From Marnyiella aurantia (GTDB lineage: Bacteria > Bacteroidota > Bacteroidia > Flavobacteriales > Weeksellaceae): a stretch of 64,000 nucleotides of DNA. Shown piece by piece: positions 51,009 to 59,768 of the stretch. Positions within the stretch are counted from its first letter, which is position 1. Each line of letters starts with the position of its first letter. The stretch spans positions 558,001 through 622,000 of the forward strand of contig NZ_CP059472.1 in assembly GCF_014041915.1 (NCBI RefSeq), given 5' to 3'. The position numbers were made by a program, and so were the translations under genes. The notes under the pieces are model-generated. The model did no database searches. It was not told where the DNA came from and worked only from the letters and a program-made list of their open reading frames with translations.

Positions 51009-51488
51009 ATGCAAAAAGAAATCAAGATCCTGTTTGAGGAAATCGCCGGTTATTCCGAACTGAATGAGACCGAAAAACAACTGTTCGAGGCGGCCAAAAA
51101 AGTAAGGGAATCGGCGTATGCGCCCTACTCTCACTTCAAGGTGGGCTGCGCGGTCCTGTTGGAAAACGGTGAAATCGTTACCGGAAGCAACCAGGAGAAT
51201 GCGGCATATCCATCAGGGTTATGCGCCGAAAGAACCACGATTTACTGGACTTCCGCAAACTATCCCGGCGTGAAAATGAAAAAACTTTTTGTAATAGGCG
51301 CTCCCGATTCGCCTCTTGGATCCACCCCTATCCCACCCTGCGGTTCGTGCCGGCAGTCCATTCTGGAGTATGAAGCTCTGCAGGGAGAAAAAATAGAAAT
51401 CTACTTTACTTCACTCAGCGGTCAAATCTTCAAGACTTCATCAGTTCGCGACCTGCTTCCTTTCTCCTTTGACTCTAGTTTTCTGTAA
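51009..51488 (+). CDS. cdd: Cytidine deaminase
   Basis: 159-aa zinc enzyme of pyrimidine salvage that converts cytidine or deoxycytidine to uridine. The zinc and proton-shuttle motifs are visible: CAERTTIYW, in which Cys is a ligand and Glu the catalytic acid, and PCGSCRQ with the other two Cys ligands. Residues 38-43 (YAPYSHFKVG) form the nucleoside-binding loop. The length fits the homotetrameric three-Cys class. Single gene, just upstream of the cobalamin riboswitch region. Confidence 0.95.
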   Translation: MQKEIKILFEEIAGYSELNETEKQLFEAAKKVRESAYAPYSHFKVGCAVLLENGEIVTGSNQENAAYPSGLCAERTTIYWTSANYPGVKMKKLFVIGAPDSPLGSTPIPPCGSCRQSILEYEALQGEKIEIYFTSLSGQIFKTSSVRDLLPFSFDSSFL

Positions 51489-51591
51489 ATTATTTAACAA
51501 AAACAGTATTCTATTCCTCTGACATTCCGCCAGTTGTGCCTGCCTGTGCGACATTTTGCGGCTCATATATTCTTCAACCTAAAATAAAGAT

Positions 51592-51599
51592 TATCTTTG
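51592..51599 (+). promoter_or_regulatory. Promoter -7 box of the riboswitch-btuB transcript
   Basis: TATCTTTG places the transcript start near 51606, exactly where riboswitch stem P1 begins. The leader would be about 276 nt. Confidence 0.6.
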
Positions 51600-51605
51600 C
51601 GCCAC

Positions 51606-51767
51606 TTTCAGAAAAGGGAATCACGTGCAATCCGTGAACTGTCCCCGCAACTGTAAATCACACGCCAATAGAGGTTTTAGACCTCTAAAAGCAAAATATT
51701 TGTTTAACAAATGCCACTGGAAACGGGAAGGCAAAACAAATGTGAAAGTCAGGAGACCTTGCTGAAA
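51606..51767 (+). ncRNA. Cobalamin riboswitch
   Basis: Leader aptamer that binds adenosyl- or other cobalamin and turns down the downstream receptor gene. Closing stem P1 is TTTCAG at 51606-51611 with CTGAAA at 51762-51767. The core contains GGGAATCACGTGCAA, CTGTCCCCGCAACTGTAA (51639-51656), the B12-box-type GCCACTG at 51713-51719, then GGGAAGGC and GTCAGGAGACC. All are hallmark conserved segments in order. The run of T after 51770 and the GC-rich stretch at about 51812-51830 may form the switch platform. Confidence 0.93.
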
Positions 51768-51881
51768 TACTGTTTTTTTTTAATCGCTTTCGGAGGAAAA
51801 GTCGGATTACTGAGGGTTTCCCCCCGGTCGTTTACACTTTATTTTTTCCGGTAGGCATTTACTTTAACTTAAATTTTTTTC

Positions 51882-53786
51882 ATGAAGAAAAGAGTAATTT
51901 TTGTTGGAGCCTTGCTTGTCGTCAGTTCGCACGCAATGTCCCAACAACAGGATGTAACCCAGATTGACGAAGTAACCGTTGCTTCCAAGGTGCCGCAGCA
52001 GCTTTACAAGACCGGCAAGAATGTGAAACTGCTGACCCAAGAGGACCTGGAGAAATTTCAGGGGCAGAATGTAGCAGAAGTGCTGCAGCAGGTAGCGGGA
52101 ATCCAGGTCAGCGGAAGTGCAAACAATGCACAGGAACCTAAATTCAGCAAGATCAGAGGCGGAAAATTAGGCAATATCCTTGTTCTGCTGGACGGTGTGC
52201 CGCTAAAAGATGTTACCGGTAATGACTACAGTGCCACGGACCTCAGGCTGCTCGCGCTTGAAAATGTGGAGAGCATAGAAGTACTGAGCGGAGCATCATC
52301 TGTTCTGTACGGTTCCAATGCAGCCGGTGCCGTAATTAATATCCGCACCCAAAAGAACTCAAAGAAAACTGTGGAAGGTGAAGTTTCGGCCAGAGGCGGT
52401 TCCTACGGAACATTTGCCCAAAATGCAGCTGTGCGTGGGAATATCAGCGGTTTTAACTATCAGCTTTCCGGATTCAATGAGAAGTCAGATGGTTTTTCGT
52501 CCGCTGAAGGTCCGGGATTTGACAAAGACGGTTTTGAAAAACAAAATGCCTCTGCAACCGTAGGCTACCGGGGTTCGCGCGTAAGTGCAAACATGCAGGC
52601 GGGCTGGAACCACCATATTTTCGAGTATGATGCAGGAGCATTTGCGGACGGCATGAGTCGTGGTGATGATAACCAGAAATTCGTTGGTGCCAATGCAGAT
52701 TTTAAGTATGACAAAGGTCAGCTGGTGGCCAACTTACGGTATACCAACACCGACAGAACGATTCAGGGCTATGCGAATGACGCTTACCGCGACGAATATT
52801 TTTACGGTGGCAACAACCTTTTCGCCGAGCTTTTCAATAACTATACAATTTCCGACCGTTTCAGCATCACAGCGGGAGTTCAGCACGAAAGACAGCAACT
52901 GGGATCAAGCAGCCTGCCATGGGGAAGTTCTGAAATGCAGGAAGACCTTATTAAAGCGGATACTGAACTTTATAACACTGATATTTTCGCCAAAGCCAGT
53001 GTAAATTATATGGACTTCCACGTGGATGCCGGTTCGAGAATGACCAACAATTCCAAATTCGGAAATCATTTTGTGTACAGTGTAAATCCCTATTACCTGA
53101 AGGAAAGCGGGAGCATGTATTACAAACTGGGCTACTCATTCGCAACTGCGTTTATTGCACCTACCCTATACCAGACCTACGGTACACTGCCGTATACCAC
53201 TGCAAATTTTGATCTAAAACCGGAGCGGAACAGCACGCACGAAGTTGATCTGAGTGTTGGAAACAAAGACCGTAGCATGGTTTTTAACGCTACTGCTTTC
53301 CTGACTGAGGAGAAAGATGTTTTTGCTTATGTAACGAATCCTGATTTCACAGGTAATTTTGTCAATGTAGACGAAAACCTGATTAAGGGATTTGAATTGG
53401 GCTTTGACTACAGAATTACTGATCAGGTTAAACTAGGCGGTAACTACAGTTTTGTTGAAAAGGAAAAAGAGGCAACAAGACTGAGGGTACCAAAGAACCG
53501 GGTGAATTCCTATATTGACATTGCACCCTTGGCAGGTACACGTATAGCACTTACGCATCAGTTTGTTTCCAAACGTACCGATTATTATTTCAATGAGAAC
53601 TTTGAGCGCGTAGATGTTAATCTTGATGCCTATCACCTTTTGAACCTGAATCTAAATCAGAAACTTGGGAAATCCTTCGAAGTTTTCGGGAATATCGGCA
53701 ATCTGTTTAACACAAGCTACACTGATGTGGTAGGATTTACCACCAAGAGGCGAAACTACACCGCAGGTTTCAGTTACAGGTTCTGA
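51882..53786 (+). CDS. btuB: BtuB-like TonB-dependent cobalamin receptor
   Basis: 634-aa outer-membrane receptor. It has a signal peptide (about 1-20), a TonB-box-like QIDEVTVAS near residue 27, a plug (about 45-155) with the VLLDGVPLKDVTG loop, then a barrel ending in GFSYRF with the terminal Phe used for outer-membrane insertion. The upstream cobalamin riboswitch makes vitamin B12 or a corrinoid the likely substrate. No periplasmic binding protein or ABC transporter lies beside it, so inner-membrane import genes must be elsewhere. A strong hairpin terminator follows. Confidence 0.92.
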   Translation: MKKRVIFVGALLVVSSHAMSQQQDVTQIDEVTVASKVPQQLYKTGKNVKLLTQEDLEKFQGQNVAEVLQQVAGIQVSGSANNAQEPKFSKIRGGKLGNILVLLDGVPLKDVTGNDYSATDLRLLALENVESIEVLSGASSVLYGSNAAGAVINIRTQKNSKKTVEGEVSARGGSYGTFAQNAAVRGNISGFNYQLSGFNEKSDGFSSAEGPGFDKDGFEKQNASATVGYRGSRVSANMQAGWNHHIFEYDAGAFADGMSRGDDNQKFVGANADFKYDKGQLVANLRYTNTDRTIQGYANDAYRDEYFYGGNNLFAELFNNYTISDRFSITAGVQHERQQLGSSSLPWGSSEMQEDLIKADTELYNTDIFAKASVNYMDFHVDAGSRMTNNSKFGNHFVYSVNPYYLKESGSMYYKLGYSFATAFIAPTLYQTYGTLPYTTANFDLKPERNSTHEVDLSVGNKDRSMVFNATAFLTEEKDVFAYVTNPDFTGNFVNVDENLIKGFELGFDYRITDQVKLGGNYSFVEKEKEATRLRVPKNRVNSYIDIAPLAGTRIALTHQFVSKRTDYYFNENFERVDVNLDAYHLLNLNLNQKLGKSFEVFGNIGNLFNTSYTDVVGFTTKRRNYTAGFSYRF

Positions 53787-53808
53787 TGAGTTACTGACAG
53801 GTAAATAA

Positions 53809-53840
53809 GCGCGGCGCAAAATTTCATTTTTGCGCCGCGC
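53809..53840. terminator. Strong bidirectional terminator after btuB
   Basis: GCGCGGCGCAAAA (53809-53821) and its exact complement (53828-53840) form a 13-bp stem with a 6-nt loop, between convergent genes. Confidence 0.88.
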
Positions 53841-53862
53841 ATTTGTTTACTATTTAGTCTGA

Positions 53863-54207
53863 TCAGTCGTCCGAGGAGAAAATACCGCTCACCAGCGAAG
53901 TAATCAGGGACAGTGCAATACTGAATATAAAGGCCCACCAGAACCCGTCTATGTGCATACCGTCAATAAAATAGTCGGCGATCAGGATTACAACGGCGTT
54001 AATGACCAGTGAAAAAAGTCCGAGCGTGATGATCGTAAGCGGTAGTCCAAGCAGTTTCAGGATGGGTGAAACGATCAGGTTAAGAATGCCCAGTACGATG
54101 GCAAAGACAATGGCTGTGGAAAACCCGTCAATGTGTACACCGGAAAGAATTTTAGTCAGGAAAAAGGCAACCACGGCGGTTACTAGTAAATTGATAATAA
54201 TCCTCAT
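53863..54207 (-). CDS. Phage-holin-superfamily IV small membrane protein
   Basis: 114-aa protein with four hydrophobic helices (about 3-22, 26-46, 50-72 and 84-106) and a GLPLTIITLGLFSLVINAVV-type pair in the middle, matching the Mycobacterial 4-TMS phage holin (YvlD-like) family. Despite the name, these are ordinary chromosomal membrane proteins; nothing phage-like is nearby. Function unknown, possibly envelope stress. Upstream on the minus strand is the DUF2147 gene, 14 bp away, so they are likely co-transcribed. Confidence 0.85.
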   Translation of the reverse strand: MRIIINLLVTAVVAFFLTKILSGVHIDGFSTAIVFAIVLGILNLIVSPILKLLGLPLTIITLGLFSLVINAVVILIADYFIDGMHIDGFWWAFIFSIALSLITSLVSGIFSSDD

Positions 54208-54221
54208 AGTTTACAGTTATT

Positions 54222-54689
54222 TTATAGTTTCGTAAAGTTAGTAAGATTTGTTCTTTTGAAGGTAAGACTTTTGCCCATCCAGGAAAACTTCCAGAATCCA
54301 CGCACCTTAAGCAGACCATCTGCGGTGAGGTGGGCGGTGGAATCCCAAAACTTTCCGGAACTGGCATCATAGATCTTTCCTTTCTCCCATATTTGATTCT
54401 TTGCATTGTATACAAGGCCCTCCAGGATTTCCATACCTATGATTTTTCTTTTGCGAAGTTCCGGTTTTGGATTTCGGTGATCCAAACGGGTATGCAGCGG
54501 AGTGCCGCTTCCCAAATCAGGATCGAACCATAAAATTTTAGCTTTATACTCGCTACCGGATTTAAAAATACCAACAGCGACCGAATGATCTGTTGCCAGC
54601 CAGGTGCCCAGAACGCGATCGCCACGGGTCTGTGTATAGAAAAGCGAAAATGAGAACAGGAAGATAAAAGCGTATATTTTTGAAAACAT
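54222..54689 (-). CDS. DUF2147 exported protein
   Basis: 155-aa protein with an N-terminal signal peptide (MFSKIYAFIFLFSFSLFYTQ) and a DUF2147 beta-barrel-like domain: GTWLATDHSVAVGIFKSGSEY, then GMEILEGLVY, WEKGKIYDASSGKFWDS and GFWKFSWMGKSLTFKR. Solved family members are lipocalin-like, but function is open; a role in envelope or lipid binding is possible. The longer frame to 54764 would precede the signal peptide and is rejected for ATG 54689. Upstream gene of a two-gene unit. Confidence 0.85.
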   Translation of the reverse strand: MFSKIYAFIFLFSFSLFYTQTRGDRVLGTWLATDHSVAVGIFKSGSEYKAKILWFDPDLGSGTPLHTRLDHRNPKPELRKRKIIGMEILEGLVYNAKNQIWEKGKIYDASSGKFWDSTAHLTADGLLKVRGFWKFSWMGKSLTFKRTNLTNFTKL

Positions 54690-54839
54690 GCTAAACTGTA
54701 TGCAATCTTTCTGCCATGGCGGTATACTTAAACTGATATTGATGCTGATTCTGTTACTTATCACATCTTAAAACTAAGCATTTTTTTTGAGGGTATTAAT
54801 TTGCATCCCTTTTGATGTATCAAGTAAACACTACTACTA

Positions 54840-55334
54840 ATGGAAACCAATTACATTATTCCGGACGGCGCCAGAATTGGACATGTGCACCTGAAGGTAG
54901 CCGATTTGCAGCGCGCCCTGGCATTCTACAGTGGATTGCTGGGCTTTGAAATTACAACAATGTACGGCGAGCAGGCCGCATTTATATCGGCAGGTGGCTA
55001 TCACCATCATATCGGTTTAAATACGTGGCACAGCAAAGACATGCCACATGCTCCGCGCGAGGGTGTCGGACTTTATCATACTGCGATTGTCTATCCCGAG
55101 CGAAAGGATTTGGCAAAGATATTCAAAAGGTTAAGGACTTCAGGTTATCCGCTCACTGGCGCCAGCGACCATGGTGTTTCTGAGGCGCTGTATCTGGATG
55201 ACCCCGACGGCAATGGTGTAGAGCTCTACTGGGACCGTGCTCCTGAGTTATGGCCACAAAAAGCCGACGGCTCACTGGAAATGTACACCCGGCCGCTTGA
55301 CCTGCAGGATTTGCTGTCTGAGTTGGAAATATAA
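54840..55334 (+). CDS. VOC (glyoxalase/dioxygenase-fold) family protein
   Basis: 164-aa vicinal-oxygen-chelate fold protein. The N-terminal half-module has GHVHLKVADLQRALAFYS (His at 18 or 20 a metal ligand candidate); the second half-module has GLYHTAIVYPERKDLAK (His about 79) and the Glu of NGVELYWDRAPELW (Glu about 129). His-His-Glu spacing fits extradiol dioxygenases or catechol-2,3-dioxygenase-like proteins (CatE type), often with thiol-conjugate or quinol substrates. The exact substrate is unknown. Monocistronic with a terminator. Confidence 0.85.
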   Translation: METNYIIPDGARIGHVHLKVADLQRALAFYSGLLGFEITTMYGEQAAFISAGGYHHHIGLNTWHSKDMPHAPREGVGLYHTAIVYPERKDLAKIFKRLRTSGYPLTGASDHGVSEALYLDDPDGNGVELYWDRAPELWPQKADGSLEMYTRPLDLQDLLSELEI

Positions 55335-55388
55335 TTTTATTCTGAAATCAAAAGTCCGGTGTCCCGCATAGGTTGGATTATGCATAAC

Positions 55389-55425
55389 AAAGCCACCGGA
55401 AATATTTCCAGTGGCTTTATTTTTT
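55389..55425 (+). terminator. Terminator after the VOC gene
   Basis: A 15-bp stem with one mismatch (55389-55403 with 55404-55418, AAAGCCAC at the base) is followed by TATTTTTTTG. Confidence 0.78.
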
Positions 55426-55440
55426 TGTTTTGAAGAATAA

Positions 55441-56532
55441 TTACACGTTAAAACGGAAGTGCATGATATCGCCGTCCTGAACGATGTATTCTTTGCCTTC
55501 AACGCCCATTTTACCGGCTTCCTTTACCTTGGCTTCGGAACCATAGGTTACATAGTCGTTATAATTGATAACCTCGGCGCGGATAAATCCTTTTTCGAAA
55601 TCCGTATGGATTACGCCGGCGGCCTGCGGTGCTGTCCACCCTTTGCCGATGGTCCAGGCACGGACTTCCTTCACTCCTGCCGTAAAATAGGTCTGCAGCT
55701 GAAGAAGGTCATAGGCTTTACGGATCAGTTTATTTACACCCGGTTCGTCCAGACCCATCTCGTCCAGGAACATTTTCCTTTCGTCAAATGTTTCCAGTTC
55801 GTTGATATCGGCTTCAATCTGAGCGGCAAGAACAACAACCTCAGCATTTTCACGCTTAGCCATCTCCTCAATCTTCGCAATCCATTCGTTACCGTTCTTA
55901 ATTGAATTTTCGTCTACATTACAAACGTAGAGTACAGGCTTGTTGGTAAGCAGCTGTACGTCATCAATAATGGCTTTTGTATGGTCATTGGTTTCAAATT
56001 CCCGGGCGTTGCGTCCGTCTTCGAGGAATTTCTGCAGGTTTTGCAGTGTTTCATAGTTCAGGACGTCCTCCTTTTTACCGGATTTAATGAATTTCCTGGC
56101 TTTATCCACCGCCTTAGCAACCGTTTCCAGGTCCTTCAGCTGAAGTTCGATATCAATGATCTCTTTATCGCGCATCGGATCCACAGAACCTTCTACGTGG
56201 ATGATGTTTCCGTTTTCAAAGCATCTTAAAACATGGATAATGGCTTCACATTCGCGGATGTTGGCCAGAAACTGGTTTCCAAGACCTTCTCCCTTACTCG
56301 CACCTTTTACCAAACCGGCGATATCCACGATCTCCACTACTGCAGGCAGCACACGCTCGGGATTCACTAATTTTTCCAACTCAAAAAGCCTTTCGTCCGG
56401 CACAGAAACAGTTCCCAGGTTGGGTTCTATGGTGCAGAATGGATAATTGGCAGACTGTGCTTTGGCGTTGCTTAAGCAGTTAAAAAGAGTTGACTTACCT
56501 ACATTCGGAAGTCCTACGATACCACATTTCAT
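55441..56532 (-). CDS. ychF: Ribosome-associated ATPase YchF
   Basis: 363-aa cytosolic Obg-family P-loop protein. G1 is GLPNVGKSTLFN at the N-terminus; the G3 region contains DIAGLVKGASKGEGLGNQF; the G4 position reads NVDE instead of NKxD, the change that makes YchF prefer ATP over GTP. A coiled-coil insertion (about 130-200) and a C-terminal TGS domain (about 280-360, ending in the DIMHFRF barrel) complete the protein. It binds ribosomes and takes part in stress control. The longer frame to 56643 lacks homology and is rejected. Confidence 0.95.
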   Translation of the reverse strand: MKCGIVGLPNVGKSTLFNCLSNAKAQSANYPFCTIEPNLGTVSVPDERLFELEKLVNPERVLPAVVEIVDIAGLVKGASKGEGLGNQFLANIRECEAIIHVLRCFENGNIIHVEGSVDPMRDKEIIDIELQLKDLETVAKAVDKARKFIKSGKKEDVLNYETLQNLQKFLEDGRNAREFETNDHTKAIIDDVQLLTNKPVLYVCNVDENSIKNGNEWIAKIEEMAKRENAEVVVLAAQIEADINELETFDERKMFLDEMGLDEPGVNKLIRKAYDLLQLQTYFTAGVKEVRAWTIGKGWTAPQAAGVIHTDFEKGFIRAEVINYNDYVTYGSEAKVKEAGKMGVEGKEYIVQDGDIMHFRFNV

Positions 56533-56597
56533 AAAAGAGGAATTAGAAAATTTCGGTCTGGCCGGAAGCCCGGATTCAACCTTAAAAATAATGTGTG

Positions 56598-56605
56598 CAA
56601 AGATA
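56598..56605 (-). promoter_or_regulatory. -7 box for ychF
   Basis: Minus-strand TATCTTTG is an exact match, about 65 bp upstream of ATG 56532. Confidence 0.5.
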
Positions 56606-56660
56606 GGGATATATTGTGAATTGAAAATCGCATTGGCCGGCAATTAATGTACTGTAAAAC

Positions 56661-56684
56661 AAAAAAGTCCGGCAAAGCCGGACT
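56661..56684 (-). terminator. Terminator of the RNA-binding protein gene
   Basis: On the minus strand, AGTCCGGC-TTT-GCCGGACT is followed by TTTTTT. It lies 25 bp after the stop codon at 56709. Confidence 0.85.
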
Positions 56685-56708
56685 CTATATATCATGTGCG
56701 GTATAAAA

Positions 56709-57071
56709 CTACCACTCTCTTCTTCTGTCGTTGTCGCCACCTCTGTTATAACCGCCGCCGCTGTTGCCACCGCCTCTGTTATAACCGCCACCGCCGTTAC
56801 CGCCGCCGCCAAAACCTCTTGGTCTGTCCTCTTTCGGACGAGCTTCGGATACGTTAAGTACTTTTTGCTTGAATTCCTTTTGGTTAAGTTCCTCGATTGC
56901 TTTTAATGCCTCCTCATTGTTTGGCATTTCTACGAAACCAAAGCCTCTGCTTCTACCGGTTTCTCTGTCTGAAATCACTTTTGCAGAATCTACGTCACCA
57001 TAATTTTCGAATAACGCCTGCAACTCGGACTCAACTACTGAATAGTTAAGATTTGAAATAAAAATGTTCAT
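56709..57071 (-). CDS. RRM-domain RNA-binding protein with Gly-rich tail
   Basis: 120-aa protein with one RNA-recognition motif (about 1-80): RNP2 is IFISNL and RNP1 is RGFGFVEM, with aromatic residues that stack on RNA bases. The tail (about 86-120) is made of GGG(G)YNRGGG-type repeats, like cyanobacterial and plant glycine-rich RNA-binding proteins. Such single-RRM proteins are abundant in Bacteroidetes and affect many transcripts. A possible promoter lies about 90-110 bp upstream (TATCTTGC on the minus strand, 57161-57168, 18 bp after a TTG), giving an AT-rich leader of about 85 nt. Confidence 0.93.
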   Translation of the reverse strand: MNIFISNLNYSVVESELQALFENYGDVDSAKVISDRETGRSRGFGFVEMPNNEEALKAIEELNQKEFKQKVLNVSEARPKEDRPRGFGGGGNGGGGYNRGGGNSGGGYNRGGDNDRRREW

Positions 57072-57230
57072 AATAATATAAATAAAAATGTTGATTAGTT
57101 AAGCGGAAACCAACAATGAACAAAGGAACTTTGATTGAATTTCTCTTTAAATAATTTGCTGCAAGATACAATAATATTTTATTTATCAAAATAAAATTAT
57201 ACTTATTAAAAAGTTTGTCCGGCATGCGCT

Positions 57231-58148
57231 TTAGCCAATTTTTATAGGTTCCAGTGCTTTTGGCAGGTAAGATTCGGAAAAGACGGTTCGTGCTTCATCC
57301 GTAAATACCTTCAGGTCTCCATATCGGTTGGAGAAATGTCCCAGGATCAGTTTACCGACGTTAGCCTTCCGCGCAATCCTGGCGGCTTCCAGCGCAGTAG
57401 TATGCCCCGTATAGTCGGCCATCTCCTTCAAATCGTGCAGGAAAGTGGACTCATGATAAAGCACGTCTACCCCATCAATTACAGGCACTATGCTTTCCAG
57501 ATAGCGCGTATCGCTGCAGAAGGCATAGCTCACGGATTTACTGGGTTCCAGGGTCAGTTTTTCATTCTTCAGTATATAACCGTCGCTCAGCGTAAAATCT
57601 TTACCCAGTTTCAGATTATGGTAATCGCAAATCTCAATTTCAGGATACTTGGCGATTTCCGCCATATTCAGATGTCGGTCCTTTGGCTTTTCGCGGAAAA
57701 GGTAGCCGTTACAGTAAATTCTATGATCCAGTGGGATTGTAAAAACCTCCAGCCGGTTGTCCTCATAGATCTTAACCGAAACCTTACTTTCCAACTCGTG
57801 GTATATGATTTCAAAACCTCTGTGCGTTTGCGAGATGCGGAAGATGGTTTCCAGCATCTCCTTTATGCCTTTAGGTCCATAAATGTGGATAGGCGTTTCC
57901 CGGCCGAGCAGCCGGAATGAAGATATCAGTCCCGGCAATCCGAAGAAATGGTCACCATGGAGGTGCGAAATAAATATATGGTTGATTTTGGAAAAGCGCG
58001 CCTTAGCTTTGCGCAGCTGCACCTGCGTACCCTCACCACAGTCTATGAGGAAATGGCGTTCCTCCATCTCCAGGAACTGCGCAGTTGGTGAAGAATTTAC
58101 AGTCGGGATTGCAGAATTGTATCCCAAAATGGTCAGAAAGGTACTCAA
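57231..58148 (-). CDS. rnz: Ribonuclease Z
   Basis: 305-aa metallo-beta-lactamase-fold enzyme that trims tRNA 3' ends. The zinc motif SHLHGDHFFGLPG (about 62-74) is the long-form HxHxDH with ligand His residues; a second histidine region lies near GHFSNRYGD. The exosite-type insertion common to ribonuclease Z is present (about 150-190). The only possible start is TTG at 58148-58146: the frame is closed upstream by a stop and no earlier ATG exists, and the sequence STFLTILGYNSAIPT begins at the expected place. Confidence 0.93.
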   Translation of the reverse strand: MSTFLTILGYNSAIPTVNSSPTAQFLEMEERHFLIDCGEGTQVQLRKAKARFSKINHIFISHLHGDHFFGLPGLISSFRLLGRETPIHIYGPKGIKEMLETIFRISQTHRGFEIIYHELESKVSVKIYEDNRLEVFTIPLDHRIYCNGYLFREKPKDRHLNMAEIAKYPEIEICDYHNLKLGKDFTLSDGYILKNEKLTLEPSKSVSYAFCSDTRYLESIVPVIDGVDVLYHESTFLHDLKEMADYTGHTTALEAARIARKANVGKLILGHFSNRYGDLKVFTDEARTVFSESYLPKALEPIKIG

Positions 58149-58220
58149 GGTTAAAGTAATTTAAAACGCGTAAATATATGAAAGATTTATGCCGTGACTG
58201 AAGATAGAATTGTCCTAAAG

Positions 58221-58790
58221 TTACTTCTCCATATCGGCCAAAAAAGCGTCCAGAGCCTGCTTGCGGTGGCTGATCCGGTTTTTGTGTTCCGGTTCCATTT
58301 CAGCAAACGTCATTCCGTAACCTTCGGGAACAAAAATCGGATCGTAGCCAAAGCCCTGTCTGCCTTTGTTTTCGGTAAGGAGATTACCGTAAGCGCGGCC
58401 TTCGTAATACTGAGCACCTTCCGAGGTGTAATAGCACAAAACGGTCACAAAATAGGCACTTCGGTTGGTATTACCATCCATTTCTTCCAGAACTTTGGCT
58501 ATATTCTTCGGGAAATCATGGTTAGAGGCATAACGTGCTGAATAGATTCCAGGTCTGCCGTCCAGGGCGTCTACTACCAGACCGGAATCGTCGCCCAAAC
58601 TTGGGATACCTGTTTTATCGAAACAGTATTTAGCTTTTATAAGCGCGTTCTCATGAAAGGTTTGGCCGTCTTCCACAATCTCATCATGAAGGTCGTAATC
58701 TGTAAGGCTTTTTACTTCGAACAGACCCTGCAGGATCTGCTGTATTTCTTCTTTTTTATGCTGATTATGCGTGGCAACGAGTAATTCCAT
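58221..58790 (-). CDS. rdgB: RdgB/HAM1 family non-canonical purine NTP pyrophosphatase
   Basis: 189-aa cytosolic house-cleaning enzyme that hydrolyses dITP, ITP and XTP to the monophosphate. Family landmarks: the N-terminal LLVATHNQHKKEEI, the metal-binding SLTDYDLHDEIVEDGQTFHENALIKA-region, the signature loop GDDSGLVVDALDGRPGIYSARY-region and FGYDPIFVPEGYGMTFAEM near the C-terminus. All expected residues appear intact. It lies between the CPBP protease and rnz on the same strand. Confidence 0.95.
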   Translation of the reverse strand: MELLVATHNQHKKEEIQQILQGLFEVKSLTDYDLHDEIVEDGQTFHENALIKAKYCFDKTGIPSLGDDSGLVVDALDGRPGIYSARYASNHDFPKNIAKVLEEMDGNTNRSAYFVTVLCYYTSEGAQYYEGRAYGNLLTENKGRQGFGYDPIFVPEGYGMTFAEMEPEHKNRISHRKQALDAFLADMEK

Positions 58791-58810
58791 AGGGAGGGTT
58801 TTGGTTTAGA

Positions 58811-59644
58811 TTAGTTTAATGCCTGGCTGTACTTTTTGGCAAACAGGTAGTGGAACAGTGCAACTATTAAAATTCCCACGGCCAGTAACAAATATTCTGA
58901 CACCGCAAAAGCTTCCGAAAAACTTTCAGTATCACTGTAAGTGAGCAGAAGCACCGAAAGCAAATTATTAAAGGCATGCAGCAGTACAGGCATCAGCAGT
59001 GATTTCGTCCGGTGGTACACCATTCCGAGCACATAACCCAGCAGAACGGCGCCTATAAACTGCCACGGGTTGGCATGAACAATCCCAAAGACCACAGCGG
59101 ATATCCAAATTGCCGTCATGGGCTTCATTCCTTTATTGATCAGACCTTTCTGTATGATTCCGCGAAATACAACCTCTTCAAAAACAGGAGCCATGATTAC
59201 CGCAAGTATCACTAAAGTGACTGTATTCTGCGTCATCTGTTCCATTAGCTCTGTAAAGACTTCATACATGGGTCCAAAAAAAGGACCTGTAACGGGCAGC
59301 TGACCGCTCAGGAATTCGGCGATAAGCATCATGCCGAACATTAAAGGAAAGATTAGAGCATAAGTTCTGATGTTCATCGGATCCAGATTAAACCTCAGTG
59401 GCCGACCTGTGACCGCGCGGCATTCAAAATAATCAAATGCCCAGATGGCACCCATCCAAAGAACTGCATTGGAAAGAATGAGGTAAAGATCGTTTTGCTG
59501 AATGTGAACGCCAAATACAGTTTCCGCAAGAAAAACGCCTACATTCAGGAGGATCACCGGCAGCATTGCGCCCATAATAAGTACTACAGCGCCCCGCCAT
59601 CCAAAAGTATAGTGAGGTTCAACTTTATCGGTTAATTCGGGCAT
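58811..59644 (-). CDS. CPBP family intramembrane glutamic endopeptidase
   Basis: 277-aa polytopic membrane protein, about seven or eight helices. The three CPBP (ABI/CAAX) motifs are visible: APVFEEVVFRGIIQ (EExxxR), a second helix with GIVHANPWQF (the His needed for proteolysis) and LLHAFNN. Family members process prenylated or small peptides or act in bacteriocin immunity; the substrate is unknown. The TTG at 59650 gives a two-residue longer form; the ATG at 59644 is preferred. It is 20 bp ahead of rdgB. Confidence 0.88.
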   Translation of the reverse strand: MPELTDKVEPHYTFGWRGAVVLIMGAMLPVILLNVGVFLAETVFGVHIQQNDLYLILSNAVLWMGAIWAFDYFECRAVTGRPLRFNLDPMNIRTYALIFPLMFGMMLIAEFLSGQLPVTGPFFGPMYEVFTELMEQMTQNTVTLVILAVIMAPVFEEVVFRGIIQKGLINKGMKPMTAIWISAVVFGIVHANPWQFIGAVLLGYVLGMVYHRTKSLLMPVLLHAFNNLLSVLLLTYSDTESFSEAFAVSEYLLLAVGILIVALFHYLFAKKYSQALN

Positions 59645-59768
59645 TGGCAAATGATTTTCGGCAAATATAAGGTTTTGACAATAAGAGCTGAGCCGGATTG
59701 ATGCCGCGCTAGCTTACAACTTTCACATGTCATTAAAAATCACGATTTTTGCAGCCACAATTTTCTAT

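Noticed and set aside
53863-54207. Possible prophage from the holin-family label
   Set aside because: No other phage gene is nearby; the family is common in bacterial chromosomes.
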